Assembly: GCA_905234835.1 (NCBI GenBank)
Contig: CAJOIZ010000018.1
Location: 22,550 to 86,549, forward strand
Origin: Paludibacteraceae bacterium
GTDB taxonomy: Bacteria > Bacteroidota > Bacteroidia > Bacteroidales > Paludibacteraceae
DNA: 64,000 nucleotides
Direction: 5' to 3'
Part shown: positions 26,923 through 37,012 of the stretch, in pieces
Numbering within the stretch: position 1 is the first letter of the stretch
Layout of the letters: each line of letters begins with the position of its first letter
The notes under the pieces: model-generated
Told to the model about the DNA's origin: nothing
The model's input: only the letters and a program-made list of their open reading frames with translations
The model's database searches: none
Translations under genes and position numbers: made by a program

Positions 26923-27195
26923 AGTTCTGTCCTCCTTTTGGTTGGTGTATAATAAGTGCTGTTTCGTTTCAAGCGGCAAAGGTAGTTTATATTTTTAGGT
27001 TGTACAAATTTATGATTTATGGTTTATGATTTCAAATTGCAAATTTGTTGGGTTGGGGGTTACGGGATTACGGGATGCCGGTATTTCGAGATTTCGTCCT
27101 GTCGGGATTTCGGGAGCTTCGTTATTGCGGAGGGTTTTACAGACGGCTCTGAGGAGCCGTGTCAGAATACTATTCCGAAGTAAAAAAAGAAAAAC
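26923..27195. repeat. TTTATGATT repeat copy 2 and partial hairpin repeat
   Basis: 27008-27048 repeats the TTTATGGTTTATGATT and CAAATTGCAAATTT elements of the window start. Then tandem CGGGAT-like words (27060-27115) are followed by a partial copy of the hairpin repeat: GGCTCTGAGGAGCC, GTCAGAATACTATTC. No gene. Confidence 0.65.
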
Positions 27196-27470
27196 AATTG
27201 CATCTACAAGCGGCTATGGAGAGCCGTGTCAGAATAATATTCTGACGCAATTAACATAGATAAAAGCTGCTCCCAGCCGCTACAAGAGACGAAAGGGCTG
27301 CGAATTATATTCGCAGGCAATAAAAGAAAAATACAGAAGGCTATCCGTGAGTGTAGCCTTCTGTTGTGATAGAGGTGCGGATAATATCCGCACGCAATGG
27401 ACGATGCCATATTCTCTACAAGCGACTCTGGGGAACCAATGTCCGAATACTATTCAGACGCAATAAACAT
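27196..27470. repeat. Hairpin-rich 200-bp repeat, copy 2 and a partial third
   Basis: Same module order as 22994-23195: GGCTATGGAGAGCC, GTCAGAATAATATTCTGAC, CTGCGAATTATATTCGCAG, AGAAGGCTATCC..TAGCCTTCT, GTGCGGATAATATCCGCAC, each 20-nt palindrome followed by GCAAT. A further partial unit (CAAGCGACTCTGG.. TGTCCGAATACTATTCAGAC GCAATAAAC) ends near 27470. Differences from copy 1 mostly keep the stems paired. Confidence 0.8.
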
Positions 27471-27620
27471 AGAAAAACACTTACCGACAACTGGCAGGCA
27501 GATTGGACAAATGAGAAGGGGCTGTCTAACAAGAGAATTTGTCAAGTAGTTTCTTGTTGATAACTTGTGCGAATGACTATAATGTGATTTACAATACGCT
27601 AATTGTATATCATATCAAAA

Positions 27621-27659
27621 CAAAGAGGCTAACTAACAAAACTTGTCAGATAGCCTCTT
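27621..27659 (-). terminator. Terminator of the 28936-27684 gene pair
   Basis: AAAGAGGCTA (27621-27630) pairs with TAGCCTCTTT (27650-27659); on the minus strand the stem is followed by GTTTTG. It lies 25 bp after the stop of the 27684 gene. Confidence 0.65.
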
Positions 27660-27683
27660 TACAGAAAAGGAAGTCAATAAGAA

Positions 27684-28175
27684 TCAATATTTCTTGAGGA
27701 GTTTGCCGAGTTTCTCACCCGTGCTTTCCATTCCATCTCCGAAAAGATTGATGAGAGTTCCCATCCGGCCGCCTTTACCCACTACCTGTATGGTACACAA
27801 CGGCTCGGAATCCTGCATACGGGAAAACACACACGTGGAATACACCGTACCTTTGCTATCTATCTGATTGACATGGATGCACAATTGATATTCTGCATCA
27901 GGCTGGTTGCCAACAAGCAGAAACCTATCCTCCATCTCATCCACCAGTCCGTTATAAAAGCACTTCATATAGTAGAGTGAGTCTTTGGCGAAGGCTTTTA
28001 TCCAGTCGTGAAATTGCACATCGGTGTATCCGAGCATCTGTGTTTCTGAAAAATCGGTGGTCACATGCAATTTGTTGTGTCCTTTCAGGAAGTTCAAATC
28101 ACCTTGCACCGTCTTTTGTGCTGCTATGTGGCATACGGACAGTGCTAACAGAATAGTCAAAAATATGCGGCTCAT
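27684..28175 (-). CDS. Secreted protein of unknown function
   Basis: A 163-residue exported protein with signal peptide MSRIFLTILLALSVCHIAAQ. Its mature part is mixed alpha/beta (ETQMLGYTDVQFHDWIKAF, YQLCIHVNQIDSKGTVYSTCVF) and ends in a lysine-rich LGKLLKKY. It may be periplasmic. Its ATG overlaps the stop of the upstream gene by 4 bp (28172-28175), so the two proteins are probably made together. No family recognised. Confidence 0.75.
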   Translation of the reverse strand: MSRIFLTILLALSVCHIAAQKTVQGDLNFLKGHNKLHVTTDFSETQMLGYTDVQFHDWIKAFAKDSLYYMKCFYNGLVDEMEDRFLLVGNQPDAEYQLCIHVNQIDSKGTVYSTCVFSRMQDSEPLCTIQVVGKGGRMGTLINLFGDGMESTGEKLGKLLKKY

Positions 28176-28936
28176 TTTTTCGCTTTTGCAAGTTTGAGGA
28201 GTTGGTTATAGAAAATCTCTTGATATACATTCATCAGGCGGATATTCTCGCTAGCTCCAGCATCACCTTTCACACGATTCACTTTGATGCGGCACACCTC
28301 TGTATTGGTTCTCACATCATTTACTATCATCGTACCTACCATAATGGCTCCGCCAGCCTTGGTTGCAGACTTGCTTAAGCCACCAACCAGCATCCGCGCG
28401 GCTGTTCCTCCGCCATTGCCCATATCCAATGTATCCAGTGTCAGTGACACTTTGTATGTAACATCCTTTTCGTCCGCGAAGACATAACCAAAATTCTCCA
28501 GTCTTTTCCTTCCTTTTTCGTCCTGCTGCACCGCTTGAGCAGTGGTCGCATCAGCAATGAAACGCAGACCTTTCTTATTCTTCTTGTTGAACATACCAAA
28601 ATTCGGTGTGAACATCTGCTTTGTCATAACTTCCTGCATTACATTATGCATAGAATCATTCATTTCCATACCGTATTTCTGCAAATCTGATTCTGCTAAC
28701 TGCTGTGAGAAATTCGGGTTCTCTTTCCGATATTGTTCAAGCGTCCCTAATTCTCTTTCAACCACGTCATTGTCGCCGAACTCAACCACGAAGGTTTTGG
28801 AATAATCGGTCTCAAAGACCGCCAGTTTGCCTGCCTCGTTCACAAAATCAAGAGAACCGGACAACACTTCAAGTTTGCCTTGTGCAAACAATACTAACGG
28901 GCAGCAAAGGGCTGCGCAAATAAAAGTTTTTTTCAT
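28172..28936 (-). CDS. Secreted protein of unknown function, partner of 27684 gene
   Basis: A 254-residue exported protein with signal peptide MKKTFICAALCCPLVLFAQ. The middle region (MLVGGLSKSATKAGGAIMVGTMIVNDV) is glycine-rich and hydrophobic. It resembles, in style only, the secreted proteins at 45967-50571 that also form a Bacteroidetes-only operon. A CACACAAAGGTGTGTG dyad 46 bp upstream contains a CACCTTTG -7-like element. No named family. Confidence 0.75.
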   Translation of the reverse strand: MKKTFICAALCCPLVLFAQGKLEVLSGSLDFVNEAGKLAVFETDYSKTFVVEFGDNDVVERELGTLEQYRKENPNFSQQLAESDLQKYGMEMNDSMHNVMQEVMTKQMFTPNFGMFNKKNKKGLRFIADATTAQAVQQDEKGRKRLENFGYVFADEKDVTYKVSLTLDTLDMGNGGGTAARMLVGGLSKSATKAGGAIMVGTMIVNDVRTNTEVCRIKVNRVKGDAGASENIRLMNVYQEIFYNQLLKLAKAKK

Positions 28937-29178
28937 TCTAATAATAAATTAAAAGGTTGTTAAATAAGGTTATTTATACACACAAAGGTGTGTGCTTCTG
29001 CTTTTTTGCTTGTTCATGCTTATATCAAGTCTTTCGGACATTTACTTCCATCTCATCCATTGATATGCAGTACGTCTTTTACGGAAAATCTCAAACAGGA
29101 GGGCATTTCTTTTGTTTAACAGCAACGGTTGTAGGATGGTTTATAGGACGGCTATAGGACGGGGGATATGAGTATTAT

Positions 29179-29817
29179 CTATTTGGTAGGGGATATCATG
29201 TGTTGGAGGAGGGGGAGCCAGGTGGAGTCAGAGGTGGCGTGGAGGAGTTGGAAGCCGAAAGGTCGGGCGGCATCCAAGTTAGCCACAAGGTCGTCAATGT
29301 AAAGCGTGTCCTCCGGTTTGATGCCGGTATGGTCAATCACATACTGGAAAGCAGCCGGGTCGGGCTTGGCGATGTGTATCTCATTGGAGAAGAAAATGCC
29401 CGAAGCAAGTTGCAGTTCGGGACAGTTATCGCGTGTCCACTGCACATGCGTCTCGTTGATATTACTCAGTATATAGAACGGAATACCATGCTCATGCAAC
29501 TGTCTCAACAACTGCGCCTTCTCCTGCCGGAAAGGCAAGAGCATAGCAAGCCATGCGTCCAACAACTGCTGCTCAGTCACATCAGGTCTGCACGCCTGCG
29601 CAGCCGTATCCAGAAACTGCTCCGTCGTTATCTGTCCGAGCTGATAAAGGTCAATGAGGCGTGAGTTATGCCCTCCAAGCAGTCCTTCCGCCGTAATAAG
29701 TTTCTGCGCCTGCTGCTGTGCATCAGGGTCGCTCTTCAATAATCGTGCGAAAGCCTGCAAAGAACGTTTGGGGTCGATGTCTATAAGTACGTGACCGAGG
29801 TCGAAGAGAAGATTCAT
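29179..29817 (-). CDS. HAD-superfamily phosphatase
   Basis: A 212-residue HAD hydrolase of the YihX/haloacid-dehalogenase type. Motif I is LLFDLGHVLIDID (nucleophile Asp6), motif II YILSNINETH and motif IV PEDTLYIDDLVANLDAA. A four-helix cap lies between I and II. It is cytoplasmic and likely a sugar- or nucleotide-phosphate phosphatase. Separate from neighbours; low-complexity repeats lie upstream. Confidence 0.88.
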   Translation of the reverse strand: MNLLFDLGHVLIDIDPKRSLQAFARLLKSDPDAQQQAQKLITAEGLLGGHNSRLIDLYQLGQITTEQFLDTAAQACRPDVTEQQLLDAWLAMLLPFRQEKAQLLRQLHEHGIPFYILSNINETHVQWTRDNCPELQLASGIFFSNEIHIAKPDPAAFQYVIDHTGIKPEDTLYIDDLVANLDAARPFGFQLLHATSDSTWLPLLQHMISPTK

Positions 29818-29821
29818 GATA

Positions 29822-29945
29822 GTTGATAGTTGAAAGTTGAAAGTTGAAAGAAGTTGAGAGTTTAAAGTTGAAAGTTGAGAGAAGTTGAGAGTTGATAGTT
29901 TATAGTTTATTGTTGAAAGTTGAGAGAAGTTTATAGTTTATGGTT
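29822..29945. repeat. Low-complexity GTTGAAA/GTTGATA array
   Basis: About 120 bp made of 7-8-base words GTTGAAA, GTTGAGA, GTTGATA and GTTTATA between the HAD gene and the acyltransferase. Slippage-prone; no coding capacity. Confidence 0.85.
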
Positions 29946-29950
29946 GATAG

Positions 29951-30802
29951 TTAGGCAGTGTATTCGTCTTCCCATGTGTTGTGGGTGATGCCGAGCATAT
30001 TGGTTATCTGCTCACGAGATTCATGAAGCAGTCGCTGCACTTCATCACGACGAGGCTTAGATGTATCAGGAAGAATAGGATCACCTATCTCCACCGTTAC
30101 AAGAGGTACATCCGCGGAAGCGAAGAGGCGGTAGATGCCTGTTCTCGGGCGGAAGTTAATCGCACACGGAAGTAAAGGCATGTTGTACTTATACGCCATT
30201 GAGAAAGCACCTTTGGAAAAGGGTCGTAAGGGTTTGTAATAGTCCCATCTTGCCGCTTCAGGGAAGATGTGAAAGCGGTACTTGCGTTCGTGGAAGGTAT
30301 CGAAAGCGGCGTTGAACTTCTTCATTGCCTCGAAATTGTCCTCGGGAATAGGCACTCCGCCTACAACGTGCAGGAAGTAACTCACACCCGTAGAGAAATT
30401 GGGAGCGAACATCGGTATCTTGGTTGTATGCGGGGCGTGCGTGGCAATCAGTACGGCCGGGCAATCGAGAAAATACACATGGTTGGAAAGTGTGATAAAG
30501 CCGTCTTTGAGCAAGGCTTTGTACTTGCGCAACTTGCTTCTGCCATGCACCTTCATTCCCATACGGACATAGAGGTTGAAGCCCAGGGATATATACAAGA
30601 TAAAGATGTAAGACCAGAAAATCCGCCACCGGTTATGGAACGAGTCATCAAGATACGGATAATGCTCATCAATGACTTCCTCATGGGTACGTTTCAGGGG
30701 TTTGAGGCGTGCGTGCGGGTCATCCTGCGGGTAGGTTTTTCCGATTTCCGGCACATAAGTTCCGGGAGTGACTTCCAAAGAGTCGTAACGTATATTAGAC
30801 AT
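29951..30802 (-). CDS. PlsC-type acyltransferase
   Basis: A 283-residue membrane-associated acyltransferase from ATG 30802 (MSNIRYDSLEVTPG); the longer frame upstream is a low-quality extension. The HX4D catalytic motif is NHVYFLD, then VVGGVPIPEDN and FPEAARWDYY (the FPEGTR-equivalent), then LPCAINFRPR. One hydrophobic segment (IFWSYIFILYISLGFNLYV) lies before the catalytic domain. It likely adds an acyl chain to a glycerolipid or lysophospholipid. It follows gapA by about 200 bp. Confidence 0.88.
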   Translation of the reverse strand: MSNIRYDSLEVTPGTYVPEIGKTYPQDDPHARLKPLKRTHEEVIDEHYPYLDDSFHNRWRIFWSYIFILYISLGFNLYVRMGMKVHGRSKLRKYKALLKDGFITLSNHVYFLDCPAVLIATHAPHTTKIPMFAPNFSTGVSYFLHVVGGVPIPEDNFEAMKKFNAAFDTFHERKYRFHIFPEAARWDYYKPLRPFSKGAFSMAYKYNMPLLPCAINFRPRTGIYRLFASADVPLVTVEIGDPILPDTSKPRRDEVQRLLHESREQITNMLGITHNTWEDEYTA

Positions 30803-30998
30803 AGCGGTAAAGTTTTGCGGCAAAGGTAGTGTTATTTTCGACAATGTGATGCAAAAAACAAGAAAATGTCCGTGTCGGCATACAGATTGTCTGTTCATCA
30901 GACAGCACCCGCGTTCCTCTACCACGGGAAACGGCAGAGAAACGCAGGCGTCCAATCAGTCCGCATGAAGCGGGAAACGTGGGTATGTAAATCCTTTA

Positions 30999-32045
<1,047 letters not shown>

Positions 32046-32094
32046 TTAGTTGTTAATTGGCGTTTAGCGAAGATATACTCTTCAAAAACGCAGC

Positions 32095-32125
32095 AAAAAT
32101 ACGGCGAAAAGCAGAGACGAGCAAG
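32095..32125 (-). promoter_or_regulatory. Promoter of gapA
   Basis: Minus strand: TTG (32123-32125), 20 nt, TATTTTTG (32095-32102), about 60 nt before the gapA ATG. Confidence 0.6.
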
Positions 32126-32233
32126 AATTTTTGAAAAAATAGGCATCAGATTTCTTTTTTCGTGCTTAGCGACAGGGTTTTTCGAGGTTGGTTGTTCGGT
32201 TGGGGTTTTGTGATGGTACGGTGATGGGTGCTT

Positions 32234-32299
32234 TATCTATCGTATATATATCGTGTATCTATCGTATATCTAACGTATATCTATCGTGTATCTATCGTA
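32234..32299. repeat. 11-bp tandem repeat, 6 units
   Basis: Six units of TATCTATCGTA with single changes (TATATATCGTG, TATCTAACGTA, TATCTATCGTG), exactly 11 bp each. It lies between the divergent gapA and pot promoters. Confidence 0.9.
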
Positions 32300-32307
32300 C
32301 CTTCTTA

Positions 32308-32388
32308 CTACGTGTCGGGGACTGCGTGTCGGGGACTACGTGTTGATGAGTGAATGTTGGGGACTGCGTGTCGGGAGGGAGTGTCGGG
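32308..32388. repeat. GTGTCGGGGACT-type imperfect repeat
   Basis: About five imperfect units around ACTGCGTGTCGGGG (14-15 bp) follow the 11-bp array in the gapA-pot spacer. No gene. Confidence 0.7.
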
Positions 32389-32416
32389 GGGTATTCGTAA
32401 AAAAAAGAGTGGAGTA

Positions 32417-32553
32417 TTGTATAATCATTCGGGAAGCATTACTTTTGCGGCTTTAATTGCAAAGTCTGCCCTCTGAAGGCAGGTCAGAATACGTTTGTAT
32501 GATTGCAGGAACGTCCTGCGTAATGTGAATTTGATACAGTACTCGCACAAGAG
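32417..32553 (+). promoter_or_regulatory. Promoter and structured leader of the pot operon
   Basis: TTG 32417-32419, 20 nt, TACTTTTG 32440-32447. The leader of about 100 nt has two hairpins: CTGCC-CTCTGAA-GGCAG (near 32467-32483) and GCAGG-AACGT-CCTGC (32505-32519). Two adjacent stems before a transport operon could be regulatory, but I see no known riboswitch class. Confidence 0.55.
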
Positions 32554-34017
32554 ATGAAATCGGATTACATTATTGAAGTGAACCACGTCTCCAAACAGTT
32601 TGAAGACGGTCAGTATGCCCTTCGTGACGTAAGTCTGAAAGTGAAGAAGGGTGAGTTTGTAACGATACTGGGGCCTTCGGGTTGCGGCAAGACGACGTTG
32701 CTGCGATGTATAGCAGGTTTCCAGGTGGCGTCAGAGGGTGATATCCTGCTAAACGGCGAGGACGTGACGGAGATGCCTCCGCACCTTCGTCCTGTGAACA
32801 CGGTTTTCCAGAAATACGCGCTGTTCCCCCATCTGAACGTGTATGAGAACGTTGCCTTCGGTTTGACGCTGAAGCACGTGGAGAAGAGCGAAGTGGAACG
32901 CAGGGTGAAGCGTGCGCTGAAGATGGTCGCCATGTCGGACTACGAGTTCCGTCATGTGGACAGTCTGTCAGGCGGTCAGCAGCAGCGTGTCGCCATAGCC
33001 CGTGCCATCATCAACGAGCCTGAGGTTCTGCTGTTGGACGAGCCTTTGGCGGCATTGGACCTGAAGATGCGCAAAGACATGCAACTCGAACTGAAAGAGA
33101 TGCATAAGAAACTGGGTATCACGTTCATCTACGTGACCCACGACCAGGAAGAGGCGCTGACACTGAGCGACCGCATCGTGGTGATGCGCGAAGGCAAGAT
33201 ACAGCAGATAGGCACCCCGACAGACATCTACAACGAGCCGCAGAACTGCTTTGTGGCGGACTTCATCGGCGAGAGCAACATATTGAGCGGCCGTATGATA
33301 CGCGACCGGCGCGTGCGTTTCTGCGACAAGGAGTTCGACTGCATTGACGAGGGCTTCGGCGAGAACACGGCAGTGGACGTGGTCATCCGTCCGGAGGACA
33401 TCTATATCTGGCGCAAGGGCGACGGCATCACACAGCCCGAAGATGTGGACCCCGACGACCGCGTGCCGAAAGGTAACTTCACGAAGTGGTACGGCGTAGT
33501 GGACAGCTGCATCTTCAAGGGCGTGCACTACGAGATGACCATCAAGACAGACAACGGGTTCGAGTTCATGGTGCAAGACTACCACGAGTTCCTTCCGGGT
33601 ACGGAAGTGGGTATGTTAGTCAAGCCCGAAGACATCCAAATCATGAAGAAAGAGCACTACATCTTCAACTACTTCGAGGGTGAGGTGCTGAAGAACGGCA
33701 AGGTGCGTTTCTTAGAGGCAGACTGGGAAGTGAGCGAGGCACAGATTGCTCCGTTCCATGCGGGCGACAAGGTGCAGGTGCGCGTAGCGTTCCGCGACAT
33801 CGACCTGCAAGACCACGAGAGCGAAGGTGTGCTGTCAGGCGAAGTGCATTTCATCCTCTACAAGGGTAACCACTACAACCTGACAATCCGCACCGACGAG
33901 GGATACGATATGTATGTCTATACGAACGACATCTGGGACGACGGCGACCGCGTAGGTATCGTCATCCCGAAAGACAGCATCATACTTGACCAACCCGAAA
34001 AGCAGCCGGAGAAATGA
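32554..34017 (+). CDS. potA: Spermidine/putrescine ABC transporter ATPase PotA
   Basis: A 487-residue ABC ATPase with Walker [10 protein letters not shown] (about 37-45), signature [14 protein letters not shown] and Walker [13 protein letters not shown]. It is about 110 residues longer than E. coli PotA; the extra length is a C-terminal tail with two TOBE-like beta domains (about 240-485). It powers polyamine import. First gene of a six-gene operon; its stop overlaps potB as ATGA (34014-34017). Confidence 0.96.
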   Translation: MKSDYIIEVNHVSKQFEDGQYALRDVSLKVKKGEFVTILGPSGCGKTTLLRCIAGFQVASEGDILLNGEDVTEMPPHLRPVNTVFQKYALFPHLNVYENVAFGLTLKHVEKSEVERRVKRALKMVAMSDYEFRHVDSLSGGQQQRVAIARAIINEPEVLLLDEPLAALDLKMRKDMQLELKEMHKKLGITFIYVTHDQEEALTLSDRIVVMREGKIQQIGTPTDIYNEPQNCFVADFIGESNILSGRMIRDRRVRFCDKEFDCIDEGFGENTAVDVVIRPEDIYIWRKGDGITQPEDVDPDDRVPKGNFTKWYGVVDSCIFKGVHYEMTIKTDNGFEFMVQDYHEFLPGTEVGMLVKPEDIQIMKKEHYIFNYFEGEVLKNGKVRFLEADWEVSEAQIAPFHAGDKVQVRVAFRDIDLQDHESEGVLSGEVHFILYKGNHYNLTIRTDEGYDMYVYTNDIWDDGDRVGIVIPKDSIILDQPEKQPEK

Positions 34018-34808
34018 ACCTGTTTCAGAAAAGAAAGAACTGGGCGTGGCCGTACATCGTGTTCCTTGTGCTGTTAGTGGTGTTGCCGCTGATACTCATC
34101 GGCATCTACGCGTTCACGGACATCGAGGGTCACTTCACCATCCGCAACTTCGTGCAGTTCTTCAACAAGACCGAGGCGGTGAACACGTTCATCTACTCGA
34201 TAGCTATAGCGCTGATAACGACCATCATCTGTCTGCTGTTGGGCTATCCCGCGGCATACGTGATGGCTATGCGCTCGTTCCGCACGCCCGCCGTGATGGC
34301 ACTGCTGTTCATCCTGCCGATGTGGATTAACTTCCTTCTGCGCACAGTAGCAACGGTAGAGCTGTTCCATATCTTCAACCTGCCTTTGGGTGAAGGCGCG
34401 CTGCTGTTCGGCATGAGCTACGACTTCCTGCCGTTCATGATTTATCCTATCTACAACACGCTGCAGAAGATGGACGTGAGCCTGCTGGAGGCCGCCAAAG
34501 ACCTGGGCGCGACCCGCTGGCAGACGTTCGTCAAAGTGGTGCTGCCGCTGTCGATGCCGGGAATATACTCGGGTATCGTGATGGTGTTCATGCCGACGGT
34601 CAGCACATTCGCCATCTCTGAACTGCTGACACACAACAAGATAACGCTGTTCGGTTCGCTCATCCAGCGCAGTTTCGGCGAAGGCGGTATCTTGATGTGG
34701 AACTACGGTGCAGCCCTGTCGCTGATAATGCTTGTCATCATAGGCGCCACTTCGTTCTTCGGACAGAATGACACGGAGTTGGACAACCAGAAAGGAGGCC
34801 TCGTATGA
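34014..34808 (+). CDS. potB: Spermidine/putrescine ABC permease PotB
   Basis: A 264-residue inner-membrane permease with six hydrophobic segments and the EAA loop [20 protein letters not shown] near residues 160-180, which docks PotA. Overlaps potA and potC by 4 bp on each side. Confidence 0.96.
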   Translation: MNLFQKRKNWAWPYIVFLVLLVVLPLILIGIYAFTDIEGHFTIRNFVQFFNKTEAVNTFIYSIAIALITTIICLLLGYPAAYVMAMRSFRTPAVMALLFILPMWINFLLRTVATVELFHIFNLPLGEGALLFGMSYDFLPFMIYPIYNTLQKMDVSLLEAAKDLGATRWQTFVKVVLPLSMPGIYSGIVMVFMPTVSTFAISELLTHNKITLFGSLIQRSFGEGGILMWNYGAALSLIMLVIIGATSFFGQNDTELDNQKGGLV

Positions 34809-35668
34809 GCAAGAAAACGAACTCATTGTCTATCGAGAAGCGCGGTCTGTGGTCGCGCCTTGCCGGTCAGGCGTACCTGTGGCTGCTGTTGGTAGTGCTA
34901 TACGCTCCCATCCTGCTGATTATCATCTTCTCGTTCACCAAGAGCAAGGTGTTGGGCAACTGGACGGGCTTCACGTTCGGTCTGTACGAGAACCTGCTGA
35001 CAGGCTACGACTACGATGCGCAGGTGCGTGTGGACCCGAACCTGTACCGCGCCATCTTCTACACGGGCGTAGTCGCCGTGATAGCCGCAGCTATCTCTAC
35101 CCTACTCGGGACACTCGCCGCCATCGGCATCTTCAATATGCGGCAGAAAAGCAGACGGGTAGTGACGGTGATGAACTCCATACCGATGATTAACCCTGAT
35201 ATCCTGACGGGTATCAGCCTGTTCCTTCTGTTCGCGTCGTTGGGCGTGACCCGCGGATTAGGCACGGTGATCGTGGCACACGTGGTGTTCTGCACACCTT
35301 ACGTGGTGCTGAGCGTGATGCCTCGCCTACAGAAGATGAACCCCAATATCTACGAAGCGGCATTAGACCTCGGCGCTACGCCGCAGCAGGCATTCCGCAA
35401 AGTGCTGGTGCCGGAGCTCAAACCCGGCATGATAAGCGGATTCATCCTCAGTCTGACGCTATCGATTGACGACTTCGGCGTGACGTTTTTCACGAAAGGC
35501 AGCGGCGGATTGGAGACACTCTCTACGTTCATCTACGCCGACGCACGCAAAGGCGGTCTGACACCCGAGCTGCGGCCGCTGTTCTCGCTGATATTCCTGA
35601 CCATACTTATCCTGCTCGTCATCAGCAACGTGCGGGCATACAGACAGCAAAACAAAACCAACAAATAA
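34805..35668 (+). CDS. potC: Spermidine/putrescine ABC permease PotC
   Basis: A 287-residue permease with six membrane segments and the EAA loop EAALDLGATPQQAFRKVLVP (about 181-200). Partner of PotB in the channel. It contains one insert (about 65-78, GYDYDAQVRVDPNL) in a periplasmic loop compared with E. coli PotC. ATGA overlap with potB; potD follows after 15 bp. Confidence 0.96.
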   Translation: MSKKTNSLSIEKRGLWSRLAGQAYLWLLLVVLYAPILLIIIFSFTKSKVLGNWTGFTFGLYENLLTGYDYDAQVRVDPNLYRAIFYTGVVAVIAAAISTLLGTLAAIGIFNMRQKSRRVVTVMNSIPMINPDILTGISLFLLFASLGVTRGLGTVIVAHVVFCTPYVVLSVMPRLQKMNPNIYEAALDLGATPQQAFRKVLVPELKPGMISGFILSLTLSIDDFGVTFFTKGSGGLETLSTFIYADARKGGLTPELRPLFSLIFLTILILLVISNVRAYRQQNKTNK

Positions 35669-35683
35669 CCACTAAACAAATCC

Positions 35684-37012
35684 ATGAAAATGAAAAAAAC
35701 GGCTTCTTTACTCATTGCACTCCTGTTTGTGTTCACTTCCTATGCCGCTGACCGCGAGCATACGCTGAAGATTTACAACTGGGCGGACTATATCGACATC
35801 ACGAACGTGTTAGAGAAGTTCCCCGACTGGTACCGCCAACAGACCGGCGAAGAGGTGAACATCATCTACCAGACATTCGACATCAACGAATCGATGCTCA
35901 CAGAGATAGAAATCGGCAAGGAGGACTATGACGTGGTATGCCCGTCAGAATACATCATCGAGCGTATGCTGCGCAACAACCTGCTGCTGAAGATAGACAA
36001 GAACTACGGCGACCTGCCCGACTATACACTGTTAGTGTCTCCGTTCGCGCAGCGCATGTTCCAAGAGATGGCACCCGAAGGGTCGGGAATCAACGTAGCC
36101 GACTACGCAGTAGGCTATATGGGCGGCACGACGGGTATCCTGTACAACCCCGCCTACGTCAATGCAGACGATATCCGTTCGCTCGGCGGACTGTTGGATC
36201 CGAAGTTCGCAGGAAAGGTGTTTATGAAGGACGCCTTCCGCGATGTCTATTCGGTAGTAGTGCTGTACGTCTATCGCGATGAGATTGCGCGCGGCGAAGT
36301 GACCCGCGCCGACCTCGTTGCACACGTGAACGAGGAGCGCATAGCCCGCGTGGAGAAGTTCCTGACGGATATGAAGAACAACATCGCCGGCTGGGAAGTG
36401 GATTTCGGCAAAGAGGAGATGACCAAGGGCAAGACATGGATGAACCTGTCGTGGTCGGGCGACGCGCAATGGGCGATTGACGAAGCGGCAGAGGTCGGCG
36501 TGCAATTGGAATACCTCGTTCCCGAAGAGGGGTCGAACGTATGGTTCGACGGCTGGGTAATCCCCAAGTACGCGAAGAACACGAAGGCTGCAAGCTACTT
36601 CATCAACTATATGTGTATGCCGGAGAACGCCATTCTGAACATGAAGGAGATAGGCTACGTGAGTGTTATCGCTTCGCCAGAGATTCTGGAATGGGCTGAC
36701 GACGAGGAGGCAAACGAAGAGACAGTCGATCTAAGTTACTTCTTCGGCGAAGGTGCGGAGGCTGTTCACGCCAATCCCGTGCTGTATGCCGACCGTTCGG
36801 TCATCGAACGCTGCGCCCTGATGCACGACTGCGGCGACGAGACAGAAGCGATGCTGGCAATGTGGAACCGCGTGAAGGGTGACAACCTGAGCAGCGGAAT
36901 GGTCATCATCATTGTGGTAGTTGTCCTCGCAATCGTTCTGTTCGCCGTCATCCAGACAATGAACCGCCGCCGCCAGCGCAACATCCATACCAAAAAACAC
37001 ACCAAAAGATGA
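35684..37012 (+). CDS. potD: Polyamine-binding protein PotD with C-terminal membrane anchor
   Basis: A 442-residue solute-binding protein: signal peptide (MKMKKTASLLIALLFVFTSYA), then the PotD fold starting LKIYNWADYIDITNVLEKF and including YAVGYMGGTTGILYN and WFDGWVIPKYAKN. Unlike soluble PotD (about 348 residues) it carries about 45 extra residues with a hydrophobic helix (MVIIIVVVVLAIVLFAVIQ, about 404-422) and a basic tail, so it is probably tethered to the inner membrane. Overlaps the TPR gene by 4 bp. Confidence 0.93.
   Translation: MKMKKTASLLIALLFVFTSYAADREHTLKIYNWADYIDITNVLEKFPDWYRQQTGEEVNIIYQTFDINESMLTEIEIGKEDYDVVCPSEYIIERMLRNNLLLKIDKNYGDLPDYTLLVSPFAQRMFQEMAPEGSGINVADYAVGYMGGTTGILYNPAYVNADDIRSLGGLLDPKFAGKVFMKDAFRDVYSVVVLYVYRDEIARGEVTRADLVAHVNEERIARVEKFLTDMKNNIAGWEVDFGKEEMTKGKTWMNLSWSGDAQWAIDEAAEVGVQLEYLVPEEGSNVWFDGWVIPKYAKNTKAASYFINYMCMPENAILNMKEIGYVSVIASPEILEWADDEEANEETVDLSYFFGEGAEAVHANPVLYADRSVIERCALMHDCGDETEAMLAMWNRVKGDNLSSGMVIIIVVVVLAIVLFAVIQTMNRRRQRNIHTKKHTKR

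Noticed and set aside
27480..27600. Possible insertion-sequence end (GGGCTGTCTAACAAG)
   Set aside because: Only one end-like word, no transposase, no second terminal repeat or target duplication seen.
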